DNA from: Tridacna crocea | Lineage: Eukaryota > Mollusca > Bivalvia > Cardiida > Cardiidae | Direction: 5' to 3' | Assembly (NCBI GenBank): GCA_943736015.1 | Contig: OX031064.1 | Coordinates: forward strand, 42,335,361-42,399,360 | DNA length: 64,000 nt | Notes under the pieces: model-generated | Seen by the model: only the letters and a program-made list of their open reading frames with translations | What the model was told of the DNA's origin: nothing | Databases searched by the model: none | Position numbers and translations under genes: made by a program | In this document: positions 10,404 to 20,362 of the stretch, in pieces | Numbering within the stretch: the stretch's first letter is position 1 | Layout of the letters: the number at the start of each line of letters is the position of its first letter

Positions 10404-11240
10404 GTAAGTGAGTGAGCAAGTTGCTCATCTAAAAATAGACCATGGTTCCCGTCGGTGTTGACCTGGGCCGTAGTAAATCTCTAATTTCTCTTGCTGTCGG
10501 ATGGTTTTCGACTACTGGGGGTTTTATGAATGAAAATTAAAAGGCACTGGGAGTATCAGGATGAATTTTAATATTTTTGTATAAATTTCGTCCAAAAATC
10601 TGAAGGGTCACCTTTAAGTGAAAGTACAAAAGCTGCAATACTTTTGACTGAGCCAATTTAAAGATTTAAATGCATATATATGTTAGATCCAGGTTGACAG
10701 CATTAAAGTCAAAATTAACTATATGAAAGGGGAAGAATAGATCACCATTTATATTTTTCCGACATTTCAATATACTTTCACCTTAGGGCTGCAAAATCCT
10801 AGTCCTGAAAAGTAAGTTTAAAAGATTAAAAAGGTGTAAGATTTATTACACAAATGCAAACCATGTAAACTCACGTTAGGAGAATGGGCCGAAATTGTAA
10901 TGGGACGAAATTGTTATCGGTCGAAATTTCCAGTCACTGTAAGGACTGTTGACATTTGGGATTCGTTTAATATTCTTCTTCGACGAAGAGCAATACATTC
11001 AACTAGTTATGGCAGCAAATGGAATACAAATCATTCAGATTTACATACTAATGTAGCCTTCTGAAACGCAGGCGTAAAGCTTTCACGAACTTACAATCAA
11101 TCAAAATGGCGACTGTAATCTTTATAAACAACCACTGACCTACTTCGTTTCTAAACAATACTTAAGGAAGGACGTAATGTCCTTCACGTTTAAAACAAAA
11201 ACACATTTCAAATAAGAAAAAAAAATACATTGAACTTTAC

Positions 11241-11314
11241 CTTTGCAGCCTTGGGTTTGTTCAGATCAAATTGTGACTTGCTTGCCTTGCGTTTCACTCG
11301 CCGCCGTTTCAAAG
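11241..11314 (-). CDS. Candidate basic exon of the unrecognised minus-strand gene
   Basis: On the minus strand a CACACCACAG acceptor is followed by two bases and 24 codons, LKRRRVKRKASK then SQFDLNKPKAAK, ending at a GTAAAG donor in phase 0. The run of Arg/Lys would act as a nuclear localisation or nucleic-acid-binding segment. The frame closes just upstream without a Met, so an earlier exon is needed. It joins in frame to 8166-8210. The codon pattern and donor support it; the family is unknown. Confidence 0.4.
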
Positions 11315-12211
11315 CTGTGGTGTGGATGAAAGTCACATTGCGCGTATGAATAAATTAGGTTACTAGCTATTCAAGATTCAGACATTCAAGCAAATTTTTG
11401 TTGAAAATGTAAATGCCTTGAAAAATAAACGTGTAACAAACCAATAATTTTTTTGGTAAGAGTATTAATGATGCGTTTTTAACGAAAGCTATTTTTTATG
11501 TGAACATGAGTCCTAGTGACATATCATTCATAAAATAGTGCCCGATTTGTAATCGTAACATCTCGGCCGATTTGATGGCTCTCAACACCCGAGTAATGCC
11601 GAATGGCTAGATTCGTCCGCATTCATATAGAAAAATATAGGATCTGTGCATTAACAAATATTAAGATTTGATAATTATTCATTGAAATGTCTTAACAGTT
11701 GAAAGAAAATATCTGTTTAGTGCAATAGTTTGACTTATTTCATTTTTTATCTGAAATTCAATCGTTTTATATGTTTAAATGCTTGAATTTCATAGAACTT
11801 TTTTTTCGCTGGATGAATATTGGTGTTGTTGGGTGATTTCCCAAATGCCTGAGCGTTCACATAGGAAGACCGATTACTGACGTAATCGACTTCCAAAAAT
11901 GGAAGGGCGTGTCTAACGTGTGCCTGGTGTTGATTGAATGATTTGTTTGGAAACTGAATGCAAGATAGTTGTCTCTTGGGGAACTATTTTGTGCATGTGC
12001 CCGTGTTGCATATTTCTTTAGCGTCATGCGTAGACCTTTGATTATTCATCTGATATTAAAAAAAAGTCAAGCTGTGGCTGTGCCTATAAAAGTACAGCAG
12101 AGGATCAAAGATGACGAATTTGCCTTTTGTTTTAGTGTAAAATGCAAAAAAAAAAAAACACCAAATGAGAGGTGTGACTTCGCGTATAGCAACGAGAAAG
12201 AAGCAATATCT

Positions 12212-13424
12212 TTTCACACTTTACCAAACGACATAATTTTTTACTGTTCCAAACTCACAGTGTAGGACCGGAAGTGTGCGTTGTTTGATATTGTATGTCA
12301 CTTGGGAGTCTGTACAGTGGCGAAATGTCACTTGATTCTAGAAAACTGTGTTTCCACGGTAAGTGAAGTTAATACTTTTTTCATTTATTTTTATATTTGA
12401 TTGAATTCTTTCCATCCACATGTACTGTTGATATATATTAAACATGCCAGGCACCTGATCGTGCAATATGCAACCTCCTTATAGCAATAAGAATGTCTTG
12501 ATCATCTTGATGTGAGAAAATTGAAATGATTTTCGACTACAAAAAATAGCAGAATTTTCGCTTTAGCGCACACGAGAGAGTTCTTTCTACGATTAAAAGG
12601 TCTGCCGATGTGTCTGCTTTCTCTTTTCATCAACAAGTTCCAATTTGTGACCTTAAAGGCGATTAAAATGACGAAATTCCAGCATGTCTTCCAACAGAAT
12701 TTTGTACTGTCACTTGTATAAAATATTGTAGATCTCAAGTGACTGTACAACAGCTTATCAAGTGACAGTACAAATTCCCTATGTTGACATGCCATTTTAA
12801 ACGAACGATTAGGAGGATTGTAGTCGATTTTGTTACCAATTCTTTACATGTTTTCAAACAAAAATGAATAAAGAAACTGTCTATACATTTTCCGTTCAGC
12901 AAAAAAGCTTTTAAGGATGATTAATTAAACAAAATACCCCGTTGTTTTTAGGCAAAATCATCTGTATTTTAGTATGGTTACATGATCAAGGCATCCCCAT
13001 TATCTCCAGGAAAGCTTTTCAGAGCACATGAGTGTTCTTGATACGGTCTATGATTAACAAACAAACAACTGGATATGACGGTTTTATAATAGCGATCAAA
13101 ATAAATGAAAAATCACCAGCTTGACTTACGTGTGTTAGCAATTTTCACGACCAAGTGACATTTCACCACTGTACAGACTCCCAAGTGACATACAATCTCA
13201 AACACTGTACACTTCCGGTCCTACATCGTGAAACTGAAATTCTTTGCAGACAACAAAATTCATGTGACTGAAAAATAATTTAACTTTGTTTTGGGAAGGG
13301 AAGAAAACGTTGTGGGAAAAAGAGAAAATGCTTGTTCCCAGCATTTTGTCTTCTTCCCCCATTTTTTTCAGAAGGCTTCTTTCTCGGGGACGTCAAAACC
13401 AGGGATTGTTTGGGAAAGGGTTAA
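12212..13424 (-). mobile_element. Palindromic MITE interrupted by another MITE
   Basis: The outer copy starts at CACTTTACCAAACGAC and resumes at 13236 with GAAATTCTTTGCAGACAACA, ending in TGGGAAAGGGTTAA at 13424. Between these is the 975-bp element 12256-13230. Confidence 0.8.
12256..13230. mobile_element. 975-bp TIR element inserted in a MITE
   Basis: Terminal inverted repeats of about 80 bp (12256-12335 and 13150-13230) share GTAGGACCGGAAGTGT, TTGTATGTCACTTGGGAGTC and TGTACAGTGG. It is flanked by AAACT at 12251-12255 and 13231-13235, a possible 5-bp target-site duplication. The interior repeats the AAGTGAC motif (about 12735, 12760), a possible transposase-binding site. No convincing coding frame. 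Confidence 0.8.
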
Positions 13425-13604
13425 ACGTGGAATTCCTTGTATGTAACATTTAGTCAGCCAAATACAAACTTAGACTCAATCAAACTGATAGCATTTGGGG
13501 AAGAAAATATGACTAAGGCTCATTATATGATTTCTGTCATTTTCAATGTTTTTTTTTCTTTTTCCGACATTATTTTCAAAAACCGTGCGTCTTCCTAAGG
13601 GTCG

Positions 13605-13822
13605 TTAACCCTTCACCACACAATGACGACTTTTGACGACCCTTGGACACAAGCCTTTTGAAAACATAGTGGGAAAAGGAGAAAATGCTGGTTATCTTCT
13701 CCTTTTCCCACATAGTTTTCTACTCTATCAAAGAAAAATTGCGTCATTTCACCAGGAAATTGTCGTCTGCAAATGCTTAAAATTTGGATAGTTCTAAAAT
13801 TTTGCCTTGTGGTCAAGGGTGT
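13605..13822 (+). mobile_element. Palindromic TTAA MITE
   Basis: TTAA at 13605-13608, CCCTTCACCACACAATG start, shortened hairpin, and a decayed right end near 13822. It lies directly upstream of the exon at 13896. A more decayed minus copy sits at about 13450-13600. Confidence 0.75.
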
Positions 13823-13895
13823 AAACAAGGGGTCTTATGGTTAAGAAAAGTCATTAGAAAGAAGAAGAAGAAGATGATGATGATGATCTTTACAG

Positions 13896-13976
13896 GTGGC
13901 CAGTGTGACGTTACGTGTCAATGTCAAGAAGGCTACACGATGGCGACGTCAGAGACCTATCTTGCATGTCGTGCAC
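13896..13976 (+). CDS. Cysteine-rich extracellular-type protein, exon a
   Basis: A CTTTACAG acceptor and GTAAGA donor bound 81 bp (2 nt + 26 codons + 1 nt). It begins GGQCDVTCQCQEGYTM and continues to YLACRA, four cysteines in 26 codons with the C-x-C-x2-GY pattern of EGF/EB-like modules. The single overhanging base joins in phase to the exon at 14296. The spacing suggests a secreted or cell-surface protein; upstream exons with the signal peptide were not found. The family could not be named with confidence. Confidence 0.6.
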
Positions 13977-14295
13977 GTAAGAACCTATTTGTAATAAAGG
14001 CCTAGGAGCGGCCAAAGGTAAATATTTCTGAAGTCAAAGTGCAGACAAATTTAACATGTGCTACAGAAGGGTCTGTCAAATTATAGTAGCTGAAAAAAAA
14101 ATTTATAGCGAGAATTAAAGTTGCCTGCTTGGATTTTAATGATGTGATGAACTTTTTTACGAGCGACTTTGATAGACTGTGCTCAAAAGATATTGTTTTT
14201 ACTTTCGCCTGCAAATTATTTCATTATGGACGAATTGTTAGTTTTCTTTCTTTGTCCCATATTTTGTCAGAATTAGTATTTAGACATTTTTACAG

Positions 14296-14609
14296 CACAG
14301 TATGGCGAATATTGCACTTCTGCTGTATCCTGTGCGGTATCCTTCAATACGTCAACAATCTCTGATGACAGTTCTAGTACGGCGCCAAGATGTCTGCTGA
14401 ACGTTTGCTTGTGTCCTCCTTCCCACGAGCTCAAAGTGGTCATTGGCCACAACCTTTACTTAGTCTTCTTTCTCATTTCCGAAGGTTTTGGTTTGGCTTT
14501 CCTATTTTTGGTCTTTTTGTGGGTTACTTGCCCAATTTTTCAGCGCAGCTGGGTGCGCTGGGTTGTGATGAACTTCCTGGCACTGATAAACATGTGCTTG
14601 ACTGAGTAA
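14296..14609 (+). CDS. Cysteine-rich extracellular-type protein, exon b (3' limit uncertain)
   Basis: The acceptor is TTTTTACAG at 14295. The frame opens QYGEYCTSAVSCAV, passes through a Ser/Thr-rich stretch, then CLLNVCLCPPSHELK, a second cysteine cluster. Left open, it continues into a strongly hydrophobic segment (LYLVFFLISEGFGLAFLFLV) and ends at a stop at 14607-14609. It could therefore be a terminal exon giving a membrane anchor, or it could stop at an internal phase-1 donor to join the exon at 15212. The start phase matches exon a. Confidence 0.5.
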
Positions 14610-14654
14610 ATAGAAATTTGCGATTTGTCAAAATCGCGGGACATTATTTATTGT

Positions 14655-14806
14655 GCCGGTGTAATGCAGAAAAATGACCCCCCATTACAAAATGACCCCC
14701 GGGTCATTTCTCGACGTAGAGGAATGACCCATGGGCCATTTTTCGACGAAGAGAAATGACCGTAGGTAATTTTGTAATGGGGGTCATTTCTCTGCATTAC
14801 ACCGGC
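14655..14806. repeat. Foldback element with GACCCCC motifs
   Basis: The two ends are reverse complements over about 45 bp (CCGGTGTAATGCAG, AAATGACCCCC, ATTACAAAATGACC). The centre repeats AATGACC/GGTCATTTC motifs. Related GACC-rich hairpins occur at about 10890-10930, 24650-24790 and 51248-51420. Confidence 0.8.
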
Positions 14807-15123
14807 CCCTGTAGATCTATTTGTGGATGGAAAGATGTTCCTTGTTTTTGTCTGGCATGATTTTCTATTTAGAAGTAGTTGTCTTGTCTGTTTCTTTTCC
14901 TTTTCTCAGTATTTTCAAAAAGGAAACTTTCCGACGTTATTTTTGTCCTGCCTTCTATCCCATATCTTTTGAGGTTTTATTTCTTTAGCTTTCTCTCTAA
15001 TATTTTATGTTTTTGTTTAGTTGCTATTTACTGGTATATCTTGTTTCATAGTGGTTTCTTGGTTCTTTATTACAAAAAAGGCCCCTTTAATCGCCACAAT
15101 CATTTTTGGTTGATACACAAATA

Positions 15124-15207
15124 TGGTCGAAATTGTATACTGGTCACATCTTTCTGAATATATATATAGTCGAAATTGTATACTGGTCAAATCTGTCTGA
15201 ATATATT
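15124..15207 (+). repeat. Local 44-bp tandem duplication beside a splice acceptor
   Basis: The phrase GTCGAAATTGTATACTGGTC..TCTGAATATA occurs twice about 44 bp apart, the second copy ending a few bases before the acceptor of the exon at 15212. Confidence 0.8.
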
Positions 15208-15211
15208 CCAG

Positions 15212-15331
15212 ATAAAAATGGTGACAGTTACGTGCTCAAGGAGAACGGAGACAGCTGTACACATTTCAATGAATGTGCAAGTTCTTTGTGTGTTAAATGT
15301 AATGGGACAACAACCGGTGTCTGCATGGCAA
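15212..15331 (+). CDS. Cysteine-rich extracellular-type protein, exon c
   Basis: A TATTCCAG acceptor and perfect GTAAGT donor bound 120 bp (2 nt + 39 codons + 1 nt), a phase 1-1 exon that could be repeated or skipped without breaking frame. It reads DKNGDSYVLKENGDSC, then CASSLCVKC and GVCMA: five cysteines. GDSC..NECASSLC is typical of EB/EGF-like invertebrate extracellular repeats. No following exon was found before the large repeats beginning at 15341. Confidence 0.65.
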
Positions 15332-15340
15332 GTAAGTTGA

Positions 15341-15570
15341 TTAAACCACTACCACAGAATCCCTACTTTTGACGACCCTAAGAAAGAGGTCTTTAGAAAA
15401 ACATTGTCGGAAAAGGTGAAAATGTTGGTGACCAGCATTTTCTCCTTTTCCCATTATGTTTTCTACCCTTCACAAAAGAAACTTCAAATTTTCAGCCACC
15501 ATCATTTTGTCGTCTGCAAATGCTTTGGATCTGGACAAACCTAAAATTTTGTCGTTTGGTAGTGAATTGA
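15341..15570 (+). mobile_element. Palindromic TTAA MITE just downstream of an exon
   Basis: TTAA at 15341-15344 lies 10 bases after the exon c donor; ACCACTACCACAGAATCC start, hairpin at about 15405-15455, decayed TGGTAGTGAATTG end. Confidence 0.8.
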
Positions 15571-16169
15571 AAAAGTAATATTGATTATTCTAGAAATATT
15601 TGAATCTGTGGAAAGAGGGGTAAATGTATCTGCAAAATGCACTGACTCAGGTCAGCCTACACAGTTACTTTGAGGACAACATAAAGTCTATGGAACTATT
15701 TTTTAAAAAAAAAAAAAGTTAACCAAAAAGGTTTGATTTACAAAGCTGGCGACTCGATATAAGATGAGTTACGATTAAGGCCCATACCAAATAGCCCCGA
15801 CCTAGAAAAAGAAGGCTTTTTGAAAATATAACGGGAGGAGAAAATGCTTGCAAAATGAAAATGCTCAATGATACCGAGCATCCATTTTGCTTAATCTCTA
15901 CATATTACACAATAGTGATACTCTCCTGTTCTGTGTCTATATTAAGATATGAAGCAGACGTAACCAGGCTGACCAATAAGATTTTGTATCAGGATTTTTT
16001 GTTTTTGTTGTGGAAATGTCATTATTTCCTTCAAGTTCATATTAAGGCAAAAGAAAACATTTTGGGCATAAAAGATAATGCTAAAACGTTGAAAACAAGT
16101 TGAAACGCAGATGCAAGATTAGTAGCCTAACTGTTCGTATGTGAAACATGCGTCCGTCCATATTTACAA

Positions 16170-17959
16170 AACAAGAGGGCCAAGATGGCCTTGGATCGCT
16201 CACCTGAATTTTTGAGATTACCATAGCCTATTTTTTTTTTTTTTTTTTTTGAGGTATTGAAACATTGGAACCAAAATCTATAATTTTGCTAAGCAATTTT
16301 CAAAAGGTCACCTGTAAAATTCATTTCGAAATCTGACCATCAGTTTCAAAAAGAAGATTTTTTAAGAATATTTCATTTCTGTATAAGAGCAAGTATCCCC
16401 CATCCACCAGAGCCATGTTGGATCAAAATTTACTAACAAGTTTTGAAAAGGGTCACCCAAGGAACATTTCGGAAAATTTCTTTTAAAATCTGACCAGGGG
16501 TTTCAGAGAAAGAGAATTTTCAAGAATTTCATCATGTCCATATAGTGCAAGTAGCCCCCATTCACAAGAGCAAGGATCACCCAAGGAACATCTCTGTCAA
16601 ATTATTTTAAAATCTGACTAGGGGTTTCAAAGAAGAAGAATTTTCAAGAATTTCTTCATTTCCATATAGTGCAAGTAGCCCCCATTCACCAGAGCCATGT
16701 TTCTTCACGTATCAAAATTTTGTGAACAATTTTTAAAAAGGGTCACCCAAGGATCATCTCTGTGAAATCATTTCAAAATCTGTCCAGCCGTTTCAGAGAA
16801 TTTTTAAAAATTTCTTCATTTCCCTATAGTGCAAGTAGCCCCCATTCACCAGAGCCATATTTCTTGAACAATCAAATTTCGCAAACACTTTTTGAAAAGG
16901 GTCACCCAAGGAACATCCCTGAGAAATTATTTCAAAATCTGACCAGGGGTTTCAGAGAAGAAAATTTTTTAAGAATATTTCCTCATTTCCCTATAGTGCA
17001 AGTAGCCCCCATTCACCAGAGCCATGTTTCTTGACCAATCAAAATTTCGCGAACAGTTTTTAAAAAGGGTCACCCAAGGAACATCTCTGTGAAATTATTT
17101 TAAAATCTGGCCAGCGGTTTCAGAGAAGAAGAATTTTTAAAAATTCCTTCATTTCTGTATAGTGCTAGAGCCCCCAGTCACCAGAGCCATGTTTCTTGAC
17201 GGATCAAAATTTTACGAACAATTTTTGAAAAGGGTCACCCAAGGAACATCTCTGTAAAATTATTTTAAAATCTGACCAGCGGTTTCAGAGGAGAAGATTT
17301 TTAAAGAATTTTCTAAAAAATTCCATTTTGTTGCCATGGCAACCAGAGTTTTTGATGGGATAAAATTCTGTGAACAATTTTTAAAGAGGACCTCCCAAGG
17401 AACGTTCCAGCCAAGTTTGGTCCAAATCCGCCCAGCGATTTAGGAGGAGTTGATGTTTAAAGAATTCCTTCATTTCTGTATACTGCAAGTAGCCCCCATT
17501 TACCAGAGCCACAATTTTTGACGGATCAAAGTTTCACGTACAATTTTTGAAAAGGGTCACCCAAGGAACATATCTGTGAAATAATTTCAAAATCCGACCA
17601 GCGGTTTCAGAGAAGATTTTTAAAGAATTTGCTAAAAAAATTCCATTTGGTTGCCATGGTAACCAGAGTTTTTGACTGAATCAAATTCTGTGAACAATTT
17701 TTAAAAGAGGACCTTCCCAAGGAACATTCCTGCCAAGTTTGGTCCAAATTGGCCCAGCGGTTTAGGAGGAGTTGATGTTTAAAGAATTGTTGACGACGCA
17801 CGACGCACTGACGCACGACGGACGACGCACGACGGACGACGGACACCGGGTGATCCTAAAAGCTCCCCTTGAGCACGTTGTGTTCAGGTGAGCTAAAAAA
17901 GGCTATGGTCCTCTCAAAAATTCAGGTGAGCGATCCAGGGCCATCTTGGCCCTCTTGTT
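16170..17959 (+). mobile_element. Pearl/Helitron-like element A with tandem core
   Basis: Starts AACAAGAGGGCCAAGATGGC, with an AGGGCC..GGCCCT hairpin, and ends with its reverse complement at 17959. The core is about six degenerate units of 120-167 bp (GTGCAAGTAGCCCCCATTCAC, GGGTCACCCAAGGAACATC, CTGACCAGCGGTTTCAGAG). Then come GTTGCCATGGCAAC, a GACGACGCACGACGG microsatellite and a terminal hairpin (GAGCACGTTGTG..) followed by GGTGAGCTAAAA. This is the architecture of pearl elements of bivalves. Non-coding. Confidence 0.85.
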
Positions 17960-18161
17960 TAATGTTATTTTCTCATTTCAATCATTTAGGTAAATACAAA
18001 ATATGTAAACTCAAGTATCAAGCTTTAAAGCTTTGTATCGTAAACATCGGAAACTCATGAAAAACCATAAAAAAAGTTAGATTTTTTGTTTTTTAGTGAT
18101 TGCCAATGGAATTTAAAAGCAATGTCTTTGCTACACCATGATGGGTCTGTTTGATATGCTT

Positions 18162-18690
18162 TTAACTCATTACCAAATGACAATATTTTAGGCTAGTCCA
18201 AATGGAAAGCATTTGTAGACGACAAAATAAAAGTGACTGAAAATTTGAAATTAGTTTTGTGAAGGGTAGAAAACATTGTGGGAAAAAGAGAAAGTGCTAG
18301 TTACCAGCATTTTCTCCTTTTCCCACATTGTTTTCAAAAGGCTTCTTTTCCAGAGGCGTCAAAAAGTAGGGATTGTTTGGTAATGGGTTAAGTATGGTGA
18401 AAAACGAATTTGTAAACCCGTCACCAGGTGACTAGATTTTAGACTTGTCTAGGCCCAAACCATTTACAGATGACATATTAACTCTCTATCAAAATTTTAG
18501 ATTAGTACAAATAGAAAGCACATGCAGACAACATAATAAACAGAAGTAATTTGTTTCCAACTTTTTGAAAACATCATGGGAAGAGGAGAAAATGTTGATT
18601 ACCAGCATTTTCTCCTTTTCCCACATTTTCAAAAGGTTGCTATCTCAGGGTTGTAAAAAACAGGGATTGATTTGTAAAGGTCTAAAACTA
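18162..18690 (-). mobile_element. Two palindromic MITE copies
   Basis: A clean copy lies between TTAA at 18162-18165 and 18388-18391. A second, weaker copy begins at TTAA 18478-18481 and ends near 18685. A deletion derivative follows at about 18700-18800. Confidence 0.8.
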
Positions 18691-19149
18691 GGGGGTTTGT
18701 CTGTCAAAGGATAGAAAACATTGTTTTCCACAATGTTTTCAAAAGCCCAATTATTCAAGGTTGCTAAATATCAAAGGATTGTGTGGTCAAGGCTTAAAAT
18801 TTGGCTATGACAGAGGTTTATTCTGTACAAGACAACAAAATGTAGACACTTGTCATCTTCAGAACATTTCCATACAACAACAAAAAATCTAGCTCAATTA
18901 ACAGAGTCAACTTACAATGTTAGATATTATTGTGTAAAAAAAAGAGAGAAAAAATCTTAACTGACAAATTCTTTCCTTTTCAAAAACATGTTTTCAAAAG
19001 CCAGACTCTTAGTAAAGAAGTGTGATTCTAAGCCTGATTTAAAATATTTGATTCCCAAGTTCTTATGGAAAAGTGCAGTATATTTTGTGACATGAATACA
19101 GTAAAATCAGACAGCCCCAAAAGGCAGTGATTATGTTGCTACACAGAAC

Positions 19150-19381
19150 TTAAACCTATTACCACACAATCCCTACTTTTAAAGCCCGCGAGATTGAAGC
19201 CCTTTAAAAACATTGTGAGAAAAGGAGAAAATGCTTGTATCCAGCATTTTCTCCTTTTCCCACAATGTTTTTTACCCTTCACAAAACAATGTCAAATTTT
19301 CAGCCACTTTTATTTTGTTGTCTGCAAATGCTTTTGATTTGGACAAACCTTATTTTTTGTCGTTTGATAATGAGTGTGCGT

Positions 19382-19428
<47 letters not shown>

Positions 19429-19430
19429 GA
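19150..19430 (+). mobile_element. Palindromic TTAA MITE ending in a (GA)n tract
   Basis: TTAA at 19150-19153, CCTATTACCACACAATCC start and full hairpin; the right end at about 19375 runs into about 23 GA dinucleotides (19384-19430) in place of the usual TTAA. Confidence 0.8.
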
Positions 19431-19914
19431 GAGGAAGGAAGGGAGAGGGATTTTGTTTAGTATGTGCATATAGATATATTTTGTGAATGAGTGATATTTT
19501 GATAACACTGTTGTTTCCATTAATCGAAATAAAAGAAATAACACGTTTTCTTTGTGTGCTTGTAATAAATGGCCTAGAATACTTATCTTCAGGGTCGTGA
19601 ATCCACGGAATTCTCTGGTAAAGAGTTCATGCCGAACACCAGTAGTCCAGCCGAATGCGAACATGACTTACAAACTCATAAGGAAAAAGTTATAAAATAG
19701 TACAAATTTCACTAAATATATATATGTGACTGTACAATCGAAATATGATCTGAGAAGGTTTGAAAATATAGTGGAAAAAAGAGGAAATGCTAGTTATCAC
19801 CATTTTGTCCAATTCTCAATATGTTTTCAAAGCGCTTTCAAAACGCAGTTAAAAACTGCAGTTAAAATGTTTACGAAACCATAGTCGCACTGAAATAAGG
19901 TTTAAATGGTGCAA

Positions 19915-20086
19915 AATAATAAAAATTATGATAGAAAAGATAATCAACAAATGTATCAATCCATCAATCAATCCTATAATCAATCAATCGATTATGTAAT
20001 CAATCATTCAATCTATTGAAATTGAGTGAGTGATTGGATGATTGATACATTTGTTGATAATCTTTTCTATTATAATTTTTATTATT
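19915..20086. repeat. Near-perfect 47-bp inverted repeat around an AATC-rich loop
   Basis: 19915-19961 and 20040-20086 are reverse complements with two mismatches. The loop and the following 110 bases are built from AATC/ATTG units. The phrase TCGACCCCCAATATCAAAT occurs twice after it (about 20100 and 20275). Confidence 0.85.
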
Positions 20087-20362
20087 TGCAATACCGAACT
20101 TCGACCCCCAATATCAAATCAACAAATGTATCAATCATACGATCAATCAATCCATCAACAAATCAATCAATCAAACAATCAATCATTCAATCATAAAACA
20201 GGCATAAAAACAGAGAAAACAAAGAAGTTATAGTGTCTTGGTAATGGGAAATAACCTCTAAAATTTGGTAATTTCGACCCCCAATATCAAATTCGGTATT
20301 GCAAAAAAATTTAAAATCGGCATGTAAACAATACAAAAACACTTATTTCAATCACAAACTTA

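Noticed and set aside
11969..12265. 98-codon plus-strand frame
   Set aside because: It runs into the MITE at 12212 and shows no domain; lysine runs come from A tracts.
13784..14005. A 73-codon protein starting at 13784
   Set aside because: The first half reads through a MITE and intron; only the exon 13896-13976 is supported.
14390..14605. 71-codon frame starting at 14390
   Set aside because: It overlaps the cysteine-rich exon frame, which has the better acceptor and cysteine pattern.
16762..17034. Open frames inside the pearl-like elements
   Set aside because: They follow the tandem units in several frames with no conserved protein pattern.
19231..19473. Coding frame with an Arg-Glu repeat
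   Set aside because: It is the translation of a (GA)n microsatellite within a MITE.
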